A stretch of DNA of 64,000 nt from Sphaerothrix epifaneia (GTDB lineage Bacteria; Cyanobacteriota; Cyanobacteriia; Phormidesmidales; Phormidesmidaceae): NCBI RefSeq assembly GCF_042788235.1, contig NZ_JBHZOL010000071.1, positions 1 through 64,000 on the forward strand. Reading direction: 5' to 3'. The first letter of the stretch is position 1, and each line of letters begins with the position of its first letter. The position numbers and the translations under genes were made by a program. This document shows positions 45,139-54,150 of this stretch, one piece after another. The notes under the pieces were generated by a model, which worked only from the letters and a program-made list of their open reading frames with translations, was not told the DNA's origin and ran no database searches.

Positions 45139-46212
45139 ATGGATCCTTCAACTTGCATCATCGCAACTGTTAACAGCGTGCCTGATGGCACTCGTGAGAC
45201 GCTTTTGCATTCTGGCTCATCGGTTACAGAGGCGCTAAACCCTTTGCAAGCAGAGGTCTTAGTTTTACAAGCTACTCAAGCTTGGCGACAGGGCAAACTT
45301 CACCAAAAAGAAGGTCGTTACGAGGCAGCGATCGCTGCTTATCAGCAAGCACTGCTTAACTACCAGCAACTCGGCGATTCCCTCAATCAGGCTAAGCTGC
45401 TGCAAATCCTAGCTACAGCTTTTTATAGCAATCACAGCTACCTTTGGGCGGTCGATTATGGTCGTCAAGCCCTAAAAGCGGCTCGTTTGCTGGAAAGTTT
45501 GCCGATGGAGCAGCAAGCGTTAACGCATCTAGGCAACAGTTATCGGCACTTGCACGACTATGCAAAAGCGCTTGAATGCATGTCGAGTAGTTTAGATCTG
45601 GCTAAAACCCTGGGCGATCGCACCGCTGAAATGGTAGCGCTCAACAACCTAGCTATGATCCAAAAGCGATTGGAACAACCACAACTGGCCGTCCAGTCTT
45701 ATCAAGCTAGCCTTGCGATCGCCCAACAGCTAGCAGATAGCGCTTTAGAAGCTCAAATTCTTCGAAACCTGGGCAATACTTACTACAGCCTTAACCTACA
45801 CAACCAAGCCATTAGCTGCTACGAGCAACTCTTGGCGATGGGGCAAGAAACCCTGAAACCACAAGTCATTGGCCGAATTTTGAATCATTTAAGTGCGGCC
45901 TGTTGCAACGTCGGTGACTATCAGCGAGCCTCAGGTTATCTGACGCAGCAGCTAGAATTAGCCCGTCGCAGTCAGGATTATCGCGGTGAGGCGCAGACCC
46001 TAGAACGGCTAGGCATCAACTACGAACTCCAAGGCGACTATGCAACCGCCCTCAAGTACCGCGAACAGCGGCTCCAGCTAGCCTTATGGTTGCAAGATGC
46101 GAGTCTGGCTCGTCAAGCGCTGCGTAAGCTACAGGAAATTTGCATCATGATGGGGGAGTTTGCCCGCTTTACCCGCTACATGGACTTGGTAATGGAATCT
46201 CAAGGCTGTTAA
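45139..46212 (+). CDS. Tetratricopeptide repeat protein
   Basis: This soluble 357-residue protein is built of about seven TPR units from residue 45 on, for example YEAAIAAYQQALLNYQQLGD, HDYAKALECMSSSLDLAKTLGD, AVQSYQASLAIAQQLAD, and GDYATALKYREQRLQLAL. The 40-residue unit length and the LGD/ALGD turns resemble the Rapsyn/LGN-like tetratricopeptides. There is no signal peptide or other domain, so it is probably a cytoplasmic scaffold. Partner unknown. The last four bases overlap convergent mutY. Confidence 0.8.
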   Translation: MDPSTCIIATVNSVPDGTRETLLHSGSSVTEALNPLQAEVLVLQATQAWRQGKLHQKEGRYEAAIAAYQQALLNYQQLGDSLNQAKLLQILATAFYSNHSYLWAVDYGRQALKAARLLESLPMEQQALTHLGNSYRHLHDYAKALECMSSSLDLAKTLGDRTAEMVALNNLAMIQKRLEQPQLAVQSYQASLAIAQQLADSALEAQILRNLGNTYYSLNLHNQAISCYEQLLAMGQETLKPQVIGRILNHLSAACCNVGDYQRASGYLTQQLELARRSQDYRGEAQTLERLGINYELQGDYATALKYREQRLQLALWLQDASLARQALRKLQEICIMMGEFARFTRYMDLVMESQGC

Positions 46213-47342
46213 GCGCTAGCAGCCCTAAGCGCCTCAATAATTTGCACGTTGGCGGCAGGAAAGGGGTACGCTTCAATTTCATCCAGGGTTACCCAGCGCA
46301 CCTCATCGCACTCAAGCGGCTGCGGTTCACCACTGAGGTGACGACAATAGTGAACGTTTAGGGTCACTTTGAAGTGAGTATAGGCGTGTTCCAATACCAT
46401 CAAGCGATCGCCCACCTCAATTTCAATGCCCAGTTCTTCCTGGATTTCGCGTTTGATGCAAGCTGCGATCGTTTCATTCGGCTCAACTTTGCCTCCCGGA
46501 AACTCCCACAGGCCACCCAAAAGACCTTCTTGGCGACGGCGATCGATCAAAATTTCTCCTTGATCGTTGCGAATAACCGCTACTCCAATAAACTTGTGTG
46601 GCAGCGGCGGACGACTTTCAGACATAGGCAACTCCGACTGTACATTTTGATTGTAGGCTTGGCAGTGCTGTTGCCAGGGGCAAAGTAAACAAGCAGGATT
46701 GTGGCGAGTACAGATCGTCGCGCCTAGATCCATGAGCGCTTGATTAAAGTCCCTGGGATATTGCGGATCTAAAAGCGTTTCTGAAAGCTGCCATAGCTGA
46801 TTTAAGACTTTGCGGGGGGGATGGGGCAAAGCAACCAGCCGCGCCAGCACCCGTTTGACATTGCCATCTAGGATAGGGACTGGCTGATTAAACGCTGCAC
46901 TCAGAATGCCGCCAGCCGTTGTTTGCCCAATCCCTGGCAGAGCCATTGCTGCGGTGATCTGACGCGGAAACTGTCCCTGATGCTGCTGCACAATGGCTTG
47001 AGCAGCGCGGTGCAGGTTGCGAGCCCGCGCATAGTAACCTAACCCTTGCCACGCCTTGAGGACAGCTTGCTGATCGGCGGCGGCCAACGCCTGCACCGTG
47101 GGAAAAGTCCCTAGCCAGCGATCGTAGTAGGGCAAAACGGTCTTCACTTGAGTTTGTTGCAGCATAATTTCTGAGATCCAGATGGCATACGGATCTCGGC
47201 TGCGTCGCCAGGGTAAGTCTCGGCCAAACTCGGCATACCAGTCCAGCAGCGATCGCCGTAGCTGCAACACAACAGAATTCGGCAAGCCCTCTAGCGAACT
47301 TGCCGAAATAAAAGTCTCTCTCAAAAACTCAGATGGGTTCAA
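46209..47342 (-). CDS. mutY: A/G-specific adenine glycosylase MutY
   Basis: MutY (377 residues) removes adenine mispaired with 8-oxoguanine. The catalytic region has EIMLQQTQVKTVLPYY, the helix-hairpin-helix LPGIGQTTAGGILS and catalytic Asp in PILDGNVKRV. The 4Fe-4S loop has Cys-x6-Cys-x2-Cys-x5-Cys (CTRHNPACLLCPWQQHC). The C-terminal NUDIX-like domain carries an intact Nudix box (GGKVEPNE then REIQEELGIE). The start is a TTG without a clear ribosome-binding site; the true start may lie a few codons further in. Confidence 0.95.
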   Translation of the reverse strand: MNPSEFLRETFISASSLEGLPNSVVLQLRRSLLDWYAEFGRDLPWRRSRDPYAIWISEIMLQQTQVKTVLPYYDRWLGTFPTVQALAAADQQAVLKAWQGLGYYARARNLHRAAQAIVQQHQGQFPRQITAAMALPGIGQTTAGGILSAAFNQPVPILDGNVKRVLARLVALPHPPRKVLNQLWQLSETLLDPQYPRDFNQALMDLGATICTRHNPACLLCPWQQHCQAYNQNVQSELPMSESRPPLPHKFIGVAVIRNDQGEILIDRRRQEGLLGGLWEFPGGKVEPNETIAACIKREIQEELGIEIEVGDRLMVLEHAYTHFKVTLNVHYCRHLSGEPQPLECDEVRWVTLDEIEAYPFPAANVQIIEALRAASA

Positions 47343-47369
47343 GGAAAGGGGTCAGACTCAACGTATTGG

Positions 47370-47708
47370 CTAATCTGCCAAACTAGATCCATCTACTTCT
47401 GCTAAAGCCTGTTCAAAGGTCATTCTTTGCTCAGCACTGCGCAAGAAGTAGCCGCTCATCATCGCAGACGCCAGTAGCCGCCCTAAGTGTTCACGGCTGG
47501 TGGTAATCGTAATATCAAAGTGCTGCGACGGCAAACCGCCTAACAACCCGACGATGTTGTGCTCCATCACTTGCAGCACTTCAGACGAATCAGGCTTAGA
47601 AAGTTGAGCAATCGTTTCAGGTTCTAAAGACTGAACATACTGCATCAGGGCGTTGCCCCCAGCAGATTTACCAAAAAATTCTGACGCTTGACCGGGCGCG
47701 TTATTCAC
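47370..47708 (-). CDS. DUF760-like protein
   Basis: A 112-residue soluble protein from a GTG at 47708 with GAGGTAG upstream; the frame extends to 47753. It contains YVQSLEPETIAQLSKPDSSEVLQ and the block GLLGGLPSQHFDITITTSREHLGRLLASAMMSGYFLR in segments, which matches my memory of DUF760, a cyanobacterial and plastid family of unknown role. It lies 27 bases upstream of mutY on the same strand. Confidence 0.75.
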   Translation of the reverse strand: MNNAPGQASEFFGKSAGGNALMQYVQSLEPETIAQLSKPDSSEVLQVMEHNIVGLLGGLPSQHFDITITTSREHLGRLLASAMMSGYFLRSAEQRMTFEQALAEVDGSSLAD

Positions 47709-47861
47709 AACAGCTACCTCACGCGGACAACAAAGGCTCGTTAGGGTAATCACCGTTTGAGCAACGTTACACTGCTATGCAACGCTTAATGTCACTTTAA
47801 CAAGCCTAAGCCAGCCTCAGGGTAAGTAGAACCGAACCCGGTATAGAGAGGTTTATGTACC

Positions 47862-48104
47862 TCACCAGGTTGGATCAACATAGAGATTGACGGTCATCTG
47901 CGATCGCCCACCGGGTACAGCACTGATACAGGCACAGATAGGTTCTGCCTCGCCTTCAACTTCAACTTCACAGGCGTGACAAGACCCCATCAAGCACCCT
48001 GTAGGGATGCTCACGCCCGCGCGATCGGCAACTCGTAGCAGGGGTTCACCGACCTCAGCTTCCACTTTGACGTTGGCGGGCAAAAAACAAATTTCTACAC
48101 TCAT
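47862..48104 (-). CDS. 2Fe-2S ferredoxin
   Basis: This 80-residue protein has a plant-type 2Fe-2S fold: the ligand pattern is Cys-x4-Cys-x2-Cys in TGCLMGSCHACEVEV, with a later Cys in PICACIS. It is shorter than photosynthetic PetF and lacks its surface acidic patches, so it is probably a specialised electron carrier. It follows the DUF2470 gene by eight bases, and AGAGGT precedes its ATG. The pairing suggests a joint role in haem or redox chemistry. Confidence 0.85.
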   Translation of the reverse strand: MSVEICFLPANVKVEAEVGEPLLRVADRAGVSIPTGCLMGSCHACEVEVEGEAEPICACISAVPGGRSQMTVNLYVDPTW

Positions 48105-48112
48105 AGCAACCT

Positions 48113-48406
48113 CTATTGAGCGTTGTTCGGCGTTGCCTGAACCTGCTTCAGCATTTCGACTAAGGTGTGGTGAGCATCCTGAGCGTTTTCAAGGCTATGA
48201 TCAAACTCAACTCGAACAGGCAGGGCTTCTCCTGCGACTTGGGCAGTCAAATTCATCCCCTGGGCGTCGATAGAGTCCATTGAAGCGGCGGTAGCTGCCT
48301 GCATTCCACCAAAAATCTGGGCATACACCAAAACCGCATCGGCATGATCTTTGTTCATGTGTTTGCAAATGCGATCGCTGATTGCCGCTGAAATCGCTTC
48401 AGACAT
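48113..48406 (-). CDS. DUF2470-domain protein
   Basis: A 97-residue protein made of a single DUF2470 domain. The motif HMNKDHADAVLVYAQIF contains the His-Asp region typical of this domain, which in HugZ and plastid relatives binds or helps process haem. No other domain is present. A GGAG site precedes the ATG. It is the first gene of a tight pair with the ferredoxin. Haem or tetrapyrrole binding is inferred. Confidence 0.85.
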   Translation of the reverse strand: MSEAISAAISDRICKHMNKDHADAVLVYAQIFGGMQAATAASMDSIDAQGMNLTAQVAGEALPVRVEFDHSLENAQDAHHTLVEMLKQVQATPNNAQ

Positions 48407-48455
48407 GTAAAATTCTCCAAGCTACCCCCTTAACCTAGCATTGCTTACAGCCGTG

Positions 48456-48839
48456 ATGGAGTCGTTAGCCCCCCCTCTCAACCACCCTTGGCCTACGGGC
48501 TATATTTTTCAAAGTCCGGGGGGTCATTTCACCTATCGGGTGGTGGGGCCGTGCTGCCGCTTATTTGATCGAGAGCAATTGCCCTGGCCCTGCTGTCGGC
48601 TACAGTGGCACGGGAAAGAACCCAGTTGGCGGCGAATTGGCCGTCGCCTTGTGCCGGATATGGCAACCCGTAAGTTTGCCTCTTACAACGTTGAAATTGT
48701 CGGTCAGGGATACCGCAGTGAATCGTTTGTGATCACGCTTTACACCTTTGCGCTACCCCCAGAGCAACAGCACTGGTGGTATGCTAAGCGACTCGCTGCT
48801 CAAACTTTGTCCACTGCCACAGCGAGTCTGTCAAAATGA
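48456..48839 (+). CDS. Small protein of unknown function
   Basis: A 127-residue soluble protein from the ATG at 48456. It has the blocks YIFQSPGGHFTYRVVGPCCRLFD, LPWPCCRLQWHGKEP and ATRKFASYNVEIVG, with two Cys-Cys pairs. I do not recognise the family. Its stop overlaps the next start (ATGA), so the two are coupled. The frame extends to a TTG at 48441. Confidence 0.6.
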   Translation: MESLAPPLNHPWPTGYIFQSPGGHFTYRVVGPCCRLFDREQLPWPCCRLQWHGKEPSWRRIGRRLVPDMATRKFASYNVEIVGQGYRSESFVITLYTFALPPEQQHWWYAKRLAAQTLSTATASLSK

Positions 48840-49276
48840 TGCGATCGCCGCTGAGTACTCTGGCGTTACGTCTTAACCCTGGATCTGACCTAAAGACGAG
48901 TCTGCTTGAGTTGGCTACTGCAAACAACCTGCAAGCAAGCTGCATTCTAACGGCAGTTGGTAGCCTGCAAGCAGCCCATTTGCGCTACGCTGGCCAGTCA
49001 CAAGGATGTCAGTGGCGGCAGCGCTTTGAAATTGTGTCTTTGGTGGGCACGTTTTCTACTAAAGCAGCCCACCTGCACATTGCCTTAGCTGACGAGCAAG
49101 GGCAACTGCTAGGTGGGCATGTCTTAGAAGGTTGCGTCGTCTATACCACGGCTGAGCTGGTGGTTGGAGAACTGACGGCGTTGACTTTCGATCGCCAAAT
49201 CGACCCACAAACAGGTTATCCCGAATTGCTCATCCAGCAGCGAACGGTGGTGCAAACGGGCAACGGCTGTGTCTAA
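48836..49276 (+). CDS. PPC/DUF296-domain protein
   Basis: This 146-residue protein is a single PPC (DUF296) domain, known from plant AT-hook proteins and common as a stand-alone protein in bacteria. Landmarks are ALRLNPGSDLKTSLLELA, SCILTAVGSLQAAHLRYA, HLHIALADEQGQLLGGHVLEGC and VYTTAELVVGEL. It is likely trimeric; cellular role unknown. There is an alternative ATG one codon downstream. Its 3' end overlaps the following convergent gene by four bases. Confidence 0.85.
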   Translation: MMRSPLSTLALRLNPGSDLKTSLLELATANNLQASCILTAVGSLQAAHLRYAGQSQGCQWRQRFEIVSLVGTFSTKAAHLHIALADEQGQLLGGHVLEGCVVYTTAELVVGELTALTFDRQIDPQTGYPELLIQQRTVVQTGNGCV

Positions 49277-49806
49277 AAAGATTGCCGCTGGCGACGAAGA
49301 CGGGCGATCGCGAGGCTACCGCCCCCCAAAGCGGCCAGAGCAGCGAGGCCAATGGGTGAAATAGCGCCGTAGTGAATATCTGATTTTTCCCCTTCGCTGA
49401 TGTTTTGAAAATCGATCCCCGTTTCGCCTACTGGAATGGTGACAATATCGCCATGTCCTTCCTGACGGATTTTGACCGTCCAGTTACCGGGCATTGACTC
49501 GTCCGGTACAAAAGCAAACTGTCCGCTTTCGTCAGTGGTGCCGACGCCCCAAGGCGTTTCTGGGTCGTTGGGAGCATACACGGTAACTTCAGCGCCGACA
49601 AAGGGTGAACCATCCCCGAAGGTAGACTCTAGCACCAGGGTAGAAGCGGCGTCTCCGCTGACGCTAGATTCAACCGCCCTTGCAGAATCGTTGGGTTCGG
49701 CCAGCAGGGGCACAAAATAATTTGTCTGGACAGCGTGGCCAAAAGCGCTGCTAGGCAGTCCTAACACCGCGATCGCCGCCAAAGGCACCAGTAGCTTTGC
49801 TTTCAT
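49273..49806 (-). CDS. Exported protein with carboxypeptidase-regulatory-like domain and C-terminal anchor
   Basis: A 177-residue protein from ATG 49806 with a signal peptide (LLVPLAAIAVLGLPSSAFG-HAVQ). The mature part has a beta-sandwich of the carboxypeptidase-regulatory type (AEVTVYAPND, TTDESGQFAFVPDESMPGNWTVKI). It ends with one hydrophobic helix and RLRRQRQSF, the layout of a sorted or membrane-anchored surface protein, but without a PEP motif. Proteins of this form occur with nickel and cobalt transporters, but no transporter is near. Confidence 0.7.
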   Translation of the reverse strand: MKAKLLVPLAAIAVLGLPSSAFGHAVQTNYFVPLLAEPNDSARAVESSVSGDAASTLVLESTFGDGSPFVGAEVTVYAPNDPETPWGVGTTDESGQFAFVPDESMPGNWTVKIRQEGHGDIVTIPVGETGIDFQNISEGEKSDIHYGAISPIGLAALAALGGGSLAIARLRRQRQSF

Positions 49807-49897
49807 GGAAATAACCTCTGCCAATAATAAGGCGTGACTTAAAGCTGTGCTCCATCATAGCGACTCATTCTAGCAGAGCAACTCAGCTCCGTAACCG

Positions 49898-51919
49898 TTA
49901 AGCTCTATCCAGCCTCAGCAGCCGCCATAGCCGCTTTTTACCCAATCCTAAGCCCACTAAAGCCAATCCCCAGCCCATCCCGCCTTCTGGCACTTCAGTG
50001 GGTGGTTGTGGCTTCAAGCTCACATTATCAATGAGCAGTTGCGTGGTTTCGGTAGCATCCGCCGTTATTAGACCAATACCTAGCGAGTAAGTCCCGGTAG
50101 TGGGCACAACAAACGAAAAGGTTTGAGAACCCGTCAACCGATCCGGATCGGTGAGCAAATTAAACAACTGGGTTTCAATCACCTCAAAAGTCTGGCTCAA
50201 ACGGCTAATAGACACAAAAGCAGAAGTGCTCGGATCTAGCGCTAAGCCCTGAGTAAGCAGTTGCCAATTTAGCGTCAGGATGTCGCCAGCCTGGGCAAAA
50301 AAGGACTGCCGAATGGCTGAGCCGACCGTATTTTCGATCGCTCCTAAACTGTCAGGCGGCAACTGCAAAAAAGCTTCTAAGCTGTCATCTCCTAACACTT
50401 CACCTGAAGTAGCCAGAGCCGCTTGAAACTGACCCGCAACCGGGTCAGCGCCAATCGCCGCTGTGACAGGCTGCACATTGCCCCGGCTCAGCCAGCCTGC
50501 TAAACCAGCTTCAAACCCAGCATTGACTAGCTGAGTGGGATCAAAATCGGGGCGGAGCTTGAGTTCAGTAATCTGCGTAGACCAGCGATCTTCGGCTGAA
50601 ACGTATTCTTGAAAAGTCCAAAAGGTGAGCTGATCGGCTGGATCTAAAGTAGTAGCGCTGTAGTCACCCCAGCGATTGCGGCCAGCGCCAAAGGTCACCT
50701 CATAATCGCTGACCCCCGCTTTGAGCAGTAGCGGATCGCTAAAAGTAGTGGCGTTGCCAGCCGTTTGCCCAGTAATGGCGTAGGCACTGACAAACTGATT
50801 GGGGCCAGAGGCATTAAAGCCGATAACAACATCTTCGTAATCGTTAACGGCGATCGAGCCGTAATAAAAATCGTTTTCAGGGTCGGCAATCAGCCCCTCT
50901 TGCAAAAGCTGGCCAGTTGCGGCATCGATTTGAAACCAGCGTAAGGCGGCTCGTCCGGCCTGTTCGACGGTTTGCACCCCCCAAACTGCGCCGTTTTGCG
51001 TCACGGTATGGGTACTCAGGCGATCGCCGCCAATTTCTAAATCTTGCTTTGGCCCTGGCTGATCTGCCGAAAAAATTGGGGCAAAGGGATCTAGAGCGAT
51101 AGCGGGTTCGGTTGTCTCTAGCGTAGGCTGGGTAGCCACATTTTCAATCCGAGTCGGCTTTAACTGCTGAGCATTGAGGCTAGAGAGCAACACAGCAGCG
51201 TTGGCATTATCTAAATTGATCGAGGGCTGAAGACTAAATCCCGTTTGAGCAATCAAATTGCTTTCAAAAAGCGTTGCCTGTGCCACCGTGGGGTTCATAC
51301 CGAGCAAATCAGCTTTAGGAATTGCCAAAATGTGGGTTTCTAAACTGGCCGCATTTTTGCCCGGTTGCGGAAACATATTGGCCGTTAAATAAACCCCTGA
51401 TTTGTCAAAACCCAAGGTGGGAAAATCAGCCCAACGTTGATCGCTAGAGTCACTGTCTATGGCAAAACCTGTCCAGCCCGATAGCGGATCAGCCGAATTA
51501 GAAACTGCTAATAAAAACTGATTATTGGCATTCGGATTGTCAACCGCAGCCGCTAGCCAGCGTTGGCTAAATGGGTCATAAACAACTCTAGGATCGAACG
51601 TAAAACCTTGAAAATTAACGCCCGCTTCGAGCCAAAACTGATCTAAGGTACTTGATTCTACTAAAGCACCTGTGGATTTTTCATAAACCTTGTAACCGCC
51701 ATTGATAAATTCAATTACGTGTTTTGAACCGACGCTACCACTTGGGCTAGGTGGAATTAAATTACTATCAATAAAAAGCGTGCTGCTGGTAAAGTTATGA
51801 CCAATATCTAGCGTCGCAGCCTCAACCTTGGCAGCATTTGCAATCGGATATGTAGCCGTTACGAGTACAGCGGCAGCAGTGAAAACCGTCAGGAACTTAG
51901 TGGGTGGAAGGCACTGCAT
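49898..51919 (-). CDS. Large secreted protein with PEP-CTERM-like tail
   Basis: This 673-residue protein has a signal peptide (FLTVFTAAAVLVTATYPIANA) and a long beta-rich extracellular region with Asp-rich turns (DPFSQRWLAAAVDNPNANNQFLLAVSNS, read in parts; WADFPTLGFDKSGVYLTAN), like those of beta-propeller surface proteins. The end is VPEGGMGWGLALVGLGLGKKR followed by a basic tail, a PEP-CTERM-like sorting signal with VPEG for VPEP. It is a probable substrate of the cyanoexosortase at 42.2 kb. Function unknown. Confidence 0.75.
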   Translation of the reverse strand: MQCLPPTKFLTVFTAAAVLVTATYPIANAAKVEAATLDIGHNFTSSTLFIDSNLIPPSPSGSVGSKHVIEFINGGYKVYEKSTGALVESSTLDQFWLEAGVNFQGFTFDPRVVYDPFSQRWLAAAVDNPNANNQFLLAVSNSADPLSGWTGFAIDSDSSDQRWADFPTLGFDKSGVYLTANMFPQPGKNAASLETHILAIPKADLLGMNPTVAQATLFESNLIAQTGFSLQPSINLDNANAAVLLSSLNAQQLKPTRIENVATQPTLETTEPAIALDPFAPIFSADQPGPKQDLEIGGDRLSTHTVTQNGAVWGVQTVEQAGRAALRWFQIDAATGQLLQEGLIADPENDFYYGSIAVNDYEDVVIGFNASGPNQFVSAYAITGQTAGNATTFSDPLLLKAGVSDYEVTFGAGRNRWGDYSATTLDPADQLTFWTFQEYVSAEDRWSTQITELKLRPDFDPTQLVNAGFEAGLAGWLSRGNVQPVTAAIGADPVAGQFQAALATSGEVLGDDSLEAFLQLPPDSLGAIENTVGSAIRQSFFAQAGDILTLNWQLLTQGLALDPSTSAFVSISRLSQTFEVIETQLFNLLTDPDRLTGSQTFSFVVPTTGTYSLGIGLITADATETTQLLIDNVSLKPQPPTEVPEGGMGWGLALVGLGLGKKRLWRLLRLDRA

Positions 51920-52227
51920 TGTTAATTTGCAAAAACTTAAAGACTTTAACGATCGCCTGGTAGATCCACTACCCTAACTTTCATCAAATACGAGGCCAGT
52001 GCCAATCTTTCCGGAGTAACTTTTCGGAAAGAAAACATTAGTCTGAGCTATATAAAGGGGGGGTCAATCTTCCGGGTTAGTTGGCAACCTCAGCGGGCAA
52101 CAGCTAATCGAATGGGGCTTGAGGTTAAGATCTCCTTAACGCTGTCTTGATGCGTACTCTGTGGCAAACCCGTATAGTAGAAGCCGACTCATCGTATTAA
52201 CCCCATCAGATTGTGTGTAAATTCCTG
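51920..52227. other. Divergent spacer upstream of DUF4333-like gene
   Basis: About 300 bases between two divergent genes. It must hold both promoters, but no named element, hairpin or small gene is evident. Confidence 0.4.
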
Positions 52228-52863
52228 ATGCGATCCGGACGCCTACTTTCTATTTTTGGCTTGCTGATAGTAGGCTGTAGCCTGCGGATAGATACGGCTC
52301 AATTAGAGAACGACATTAAAGCAGGGATTGAACAGCAAGGTTATCGAATAAAGCTACGATCCGTAATCTGTCCTAGTGGGATTGACCAACAGACAGGTGT
52401 TGTGTTCAAGTGTGTGGCTGAGCTAGTTTCTGACGAAACGTTTGATATTGAAGTCCGGCAACTAGATGACTCAGGAAATTTAGATTGGACAGTGCCGTCT
52501 TCCAAAGTCATTCTCAACGTGGCGACGCTAGAAACCGATATTCAAACCGCCTTGGCTCAAGAGGTAGGGCAGCGGCCTGCGATTGATTGCGGCCCGCTCT
52601 ATCGGCTGAATTTGCCGGGAGAAAGTTTTGAGTGCAATGTTGTGGGCGACCCGGTGGCCTCTGGCGATCGCATTCCTGCTGCGATCGCCAACGTAGACAC
52701 CGAGGGCAATCTCACCTGGCAAGAAATTCGGTATCCGATGCCTGCGGCCAACCCAACCCGTTCGCTAGAATCAAATGCAGCAGCAACAGGTGCGTCAACT
52801 GCGCCCACAGAGGCAACCGCTGCAGCATCAACGCCAGCAACCCCAGCCGATAGCGACGACTGA
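52228..52863 (+). CDS. DUF4333-like lipoprotein
   Basis: A 211-residue lipoprotein: MRSGRLLSIFGLLIVGC gives a lipobox with Cys17. Two similar domains follow, each with a helix (AQLENDIKAGIEQQGYRIK and ATLETDIQTALAQEVGQRPA) and a Cys pair (CPSG...FKC, then CGPL...FEC), as in DUF4333 domains. The last 30 residues are Ala/Thr/Pro-rich and probably unstructured. The frame extends to a GTG at 52213. The gene is upstream of the ExbB/ExbD cluster by about 130 bases and may function with it; this is inference. Confidence 0.7.
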   Translation: MRSGRLLSIFGLLIVGCSLRIDTAQLENDIKAGIEQQGYRIKLRSVICPSGIDQQTGVVFKCVAELVSDETFDIEVRQLDDSGNLDWTVPSSKVILNVATLETDIQTALAQEVGQRPAIDCGPLYRLNLPGESFECNVVGDPVASGDRIPAAIANVDTEGNLTWQEIRYPMPAANPTRSLESNAAATGASTAPTEATAAASTPATPADSDD

Positions 52864-52989
52864 AGATCAACGGCTTAACCGCTGATTAATCTCGCGCTTA
52901 TCTTCTCTTAACAGCCTAGCTAGCGAAGTCCGCTATGCTAAAGCGGCGTCACCTCAAACTCCCTAACCTCAACTGCGGCTGAAATCGCC

Positions 52990-53697
52990 ATGACGACTGT
53001 TTTCGATTTTTTGGCTAAAGGTGGCCCTGTAATGGTGCCGATCTTAGGGGCTTCTGTTTTAACAATCGCCTGCGGATTTGAGCGCTCTTGGTTTTGGACG
53101 CGGCTTTTGCGTCGAGAAGGGCAAATTGTTCACCAGGTTTTAGAAGCTGCTCGGCATGACCTCAACCAGGCGGCTGCGATCGCCGCACGAGCGCAAGATC
53201 TGCCCATAGGTAGATTTTTGCTGGCTCCCCTGCGTCTGAAGCATCCCTCTCCGGAAACTTTTCGCTTGGCAATGGAAGCGGCAGGCGATCGCGAGTTTGT
53301 CAAAATGCGCAAAGGCGACAAGCTGTTAGAAACGGTGGTTGCGGTTGCGCCACTTTTGGGGTTGCTCGGTACGGTAACGGGTTTGATTGCCACCTTTGGC
53401 AGTTTAAATATTGGCGGCGGCGGTAGCACTGAGCAGGCTTCTGCCGCCGCCTCAGGGATTGGAGAAGCGCTAATTACCACAGCAGCAGGAATGGTTGTTG
53501 CCATTATGGCTCTGCTGATTTTTCGCGTTTTAGTTTCACTACAGTCGCAGCAGATGGACTATTTTTCGGATGCGGGCAATGAGCTAGAACTGATTTATCG
53601 GCAATACTGGTATGAGCCAGCTATTTTAGCAGCAGACAACGCCCTATCAGAGCAGACAAACACTCCGCCTAAAATGCTTTCAGGCGATCGCTACTAG
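52990..53697 (+). CDS. exbB: ExbB/TolQ-type proton channel protein
   Basis: A MotA/TolQ/ExbB protein (235 residues) with a first helix near residues 14-30 and two longer helices in the core (VVAVAPLLGLLGTVTGLIATF and EALITTAAGMVVAIMALLIF) with the family motif GLLGTVTG. It forms the channel subunit that uses proton flow to drive ExbD-linked work at the outer membrane. Two exbD genes follow at 12 and 21 bases. Confidence 0.92.
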   Translation: MTTVFDFLAKGGPVMVPILGASVLTIACGFERSWFWTRLLRREGQIVHQVLEAARHDLNQAAAIAARAQDLPIGRFLLAPLRLKHPSPETFRLAMEAAGDREFVKMRKGDKLLETVVAVAPLLGLLGTVTGLIATFGSLNIGGGGSTEQASAAASGIGEALITTAAGMVVAIMALLIFRVLVSLQSQQMDYFSDAGNELELIYRQYWYEPAILAADNALSEQTNTPPKMLSGDRY

Positions 53698-53709
53698 CAA
53701 AACCAGCCC

Positions 53710-54129
53710 ATGCGATTTCGACAGTCACGCGACGAAAAGCTGCCCCAGGTAGACCTGATTCCGATGCTGACGGTGATGATGGGAATTCTGGCTTTTTTTG
53801 TCATGGTGACGCTGACGTTAACCAGCCAAAAGCTGCTAGAAATGGATCTGCCGCCCAAAAGCGCAGACAACGCACCAGAAATTACGCCGGAACAACTGCG
53901 ACAGCTCTTTCTCATCCGTTTAGACGATCAAGGTCAGCCCCTTTTAAACGAAGCACCTATAGAGGCCGATCAGCTCAAGCTGCGGATTGAAGCCTACCTC
54001 AGCAAAAATCCTGGCAAAACCGTTTATGTAGTACCTGCTAAAGATCTCTCCTACGAAGCTGTGATTCAGTTTGTAGAAGAAATGCGAGAGGTAGGTGGCG
54101 ATCGCGTTTCTTTGGCGATCGAAGAATAA
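53710..54129 (+). CDS. exbD: ExbD/TolR family protein, lacking the conserved Asp
   Basis: This 139-residue ExbD/TolR protein has a single helix (LIPMLTVMMGILAFFVMV) and a periplasmic domain ending VGGDRVSLAIEE. At the place of the conserved helix Asp (Asp25 of E. coli ExbD, in INVTPFIDVM) it has Thr: VDLIPMLTVMM. It therefore probably cannot carry protons by itself and would work as a partner of the second ExbD, which keeps the Asp. Confidence 0.85.
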   Translation: MRFRQSRDEKLPQVDLIPMLTVMMGILAFFVMVTLTLTSQKLLEMDLPPKSADNAPEITPEQLRQLFLIRLDDQGQPLLNEAPIEADQLKLRIEAYLSKNPGKTVYVVPAKDLSYEAVIQFVEEMREVGGDRVSLAIEE

Positions 54130-54150
54130 ACCTGGCGAGACTCAGCAGCT

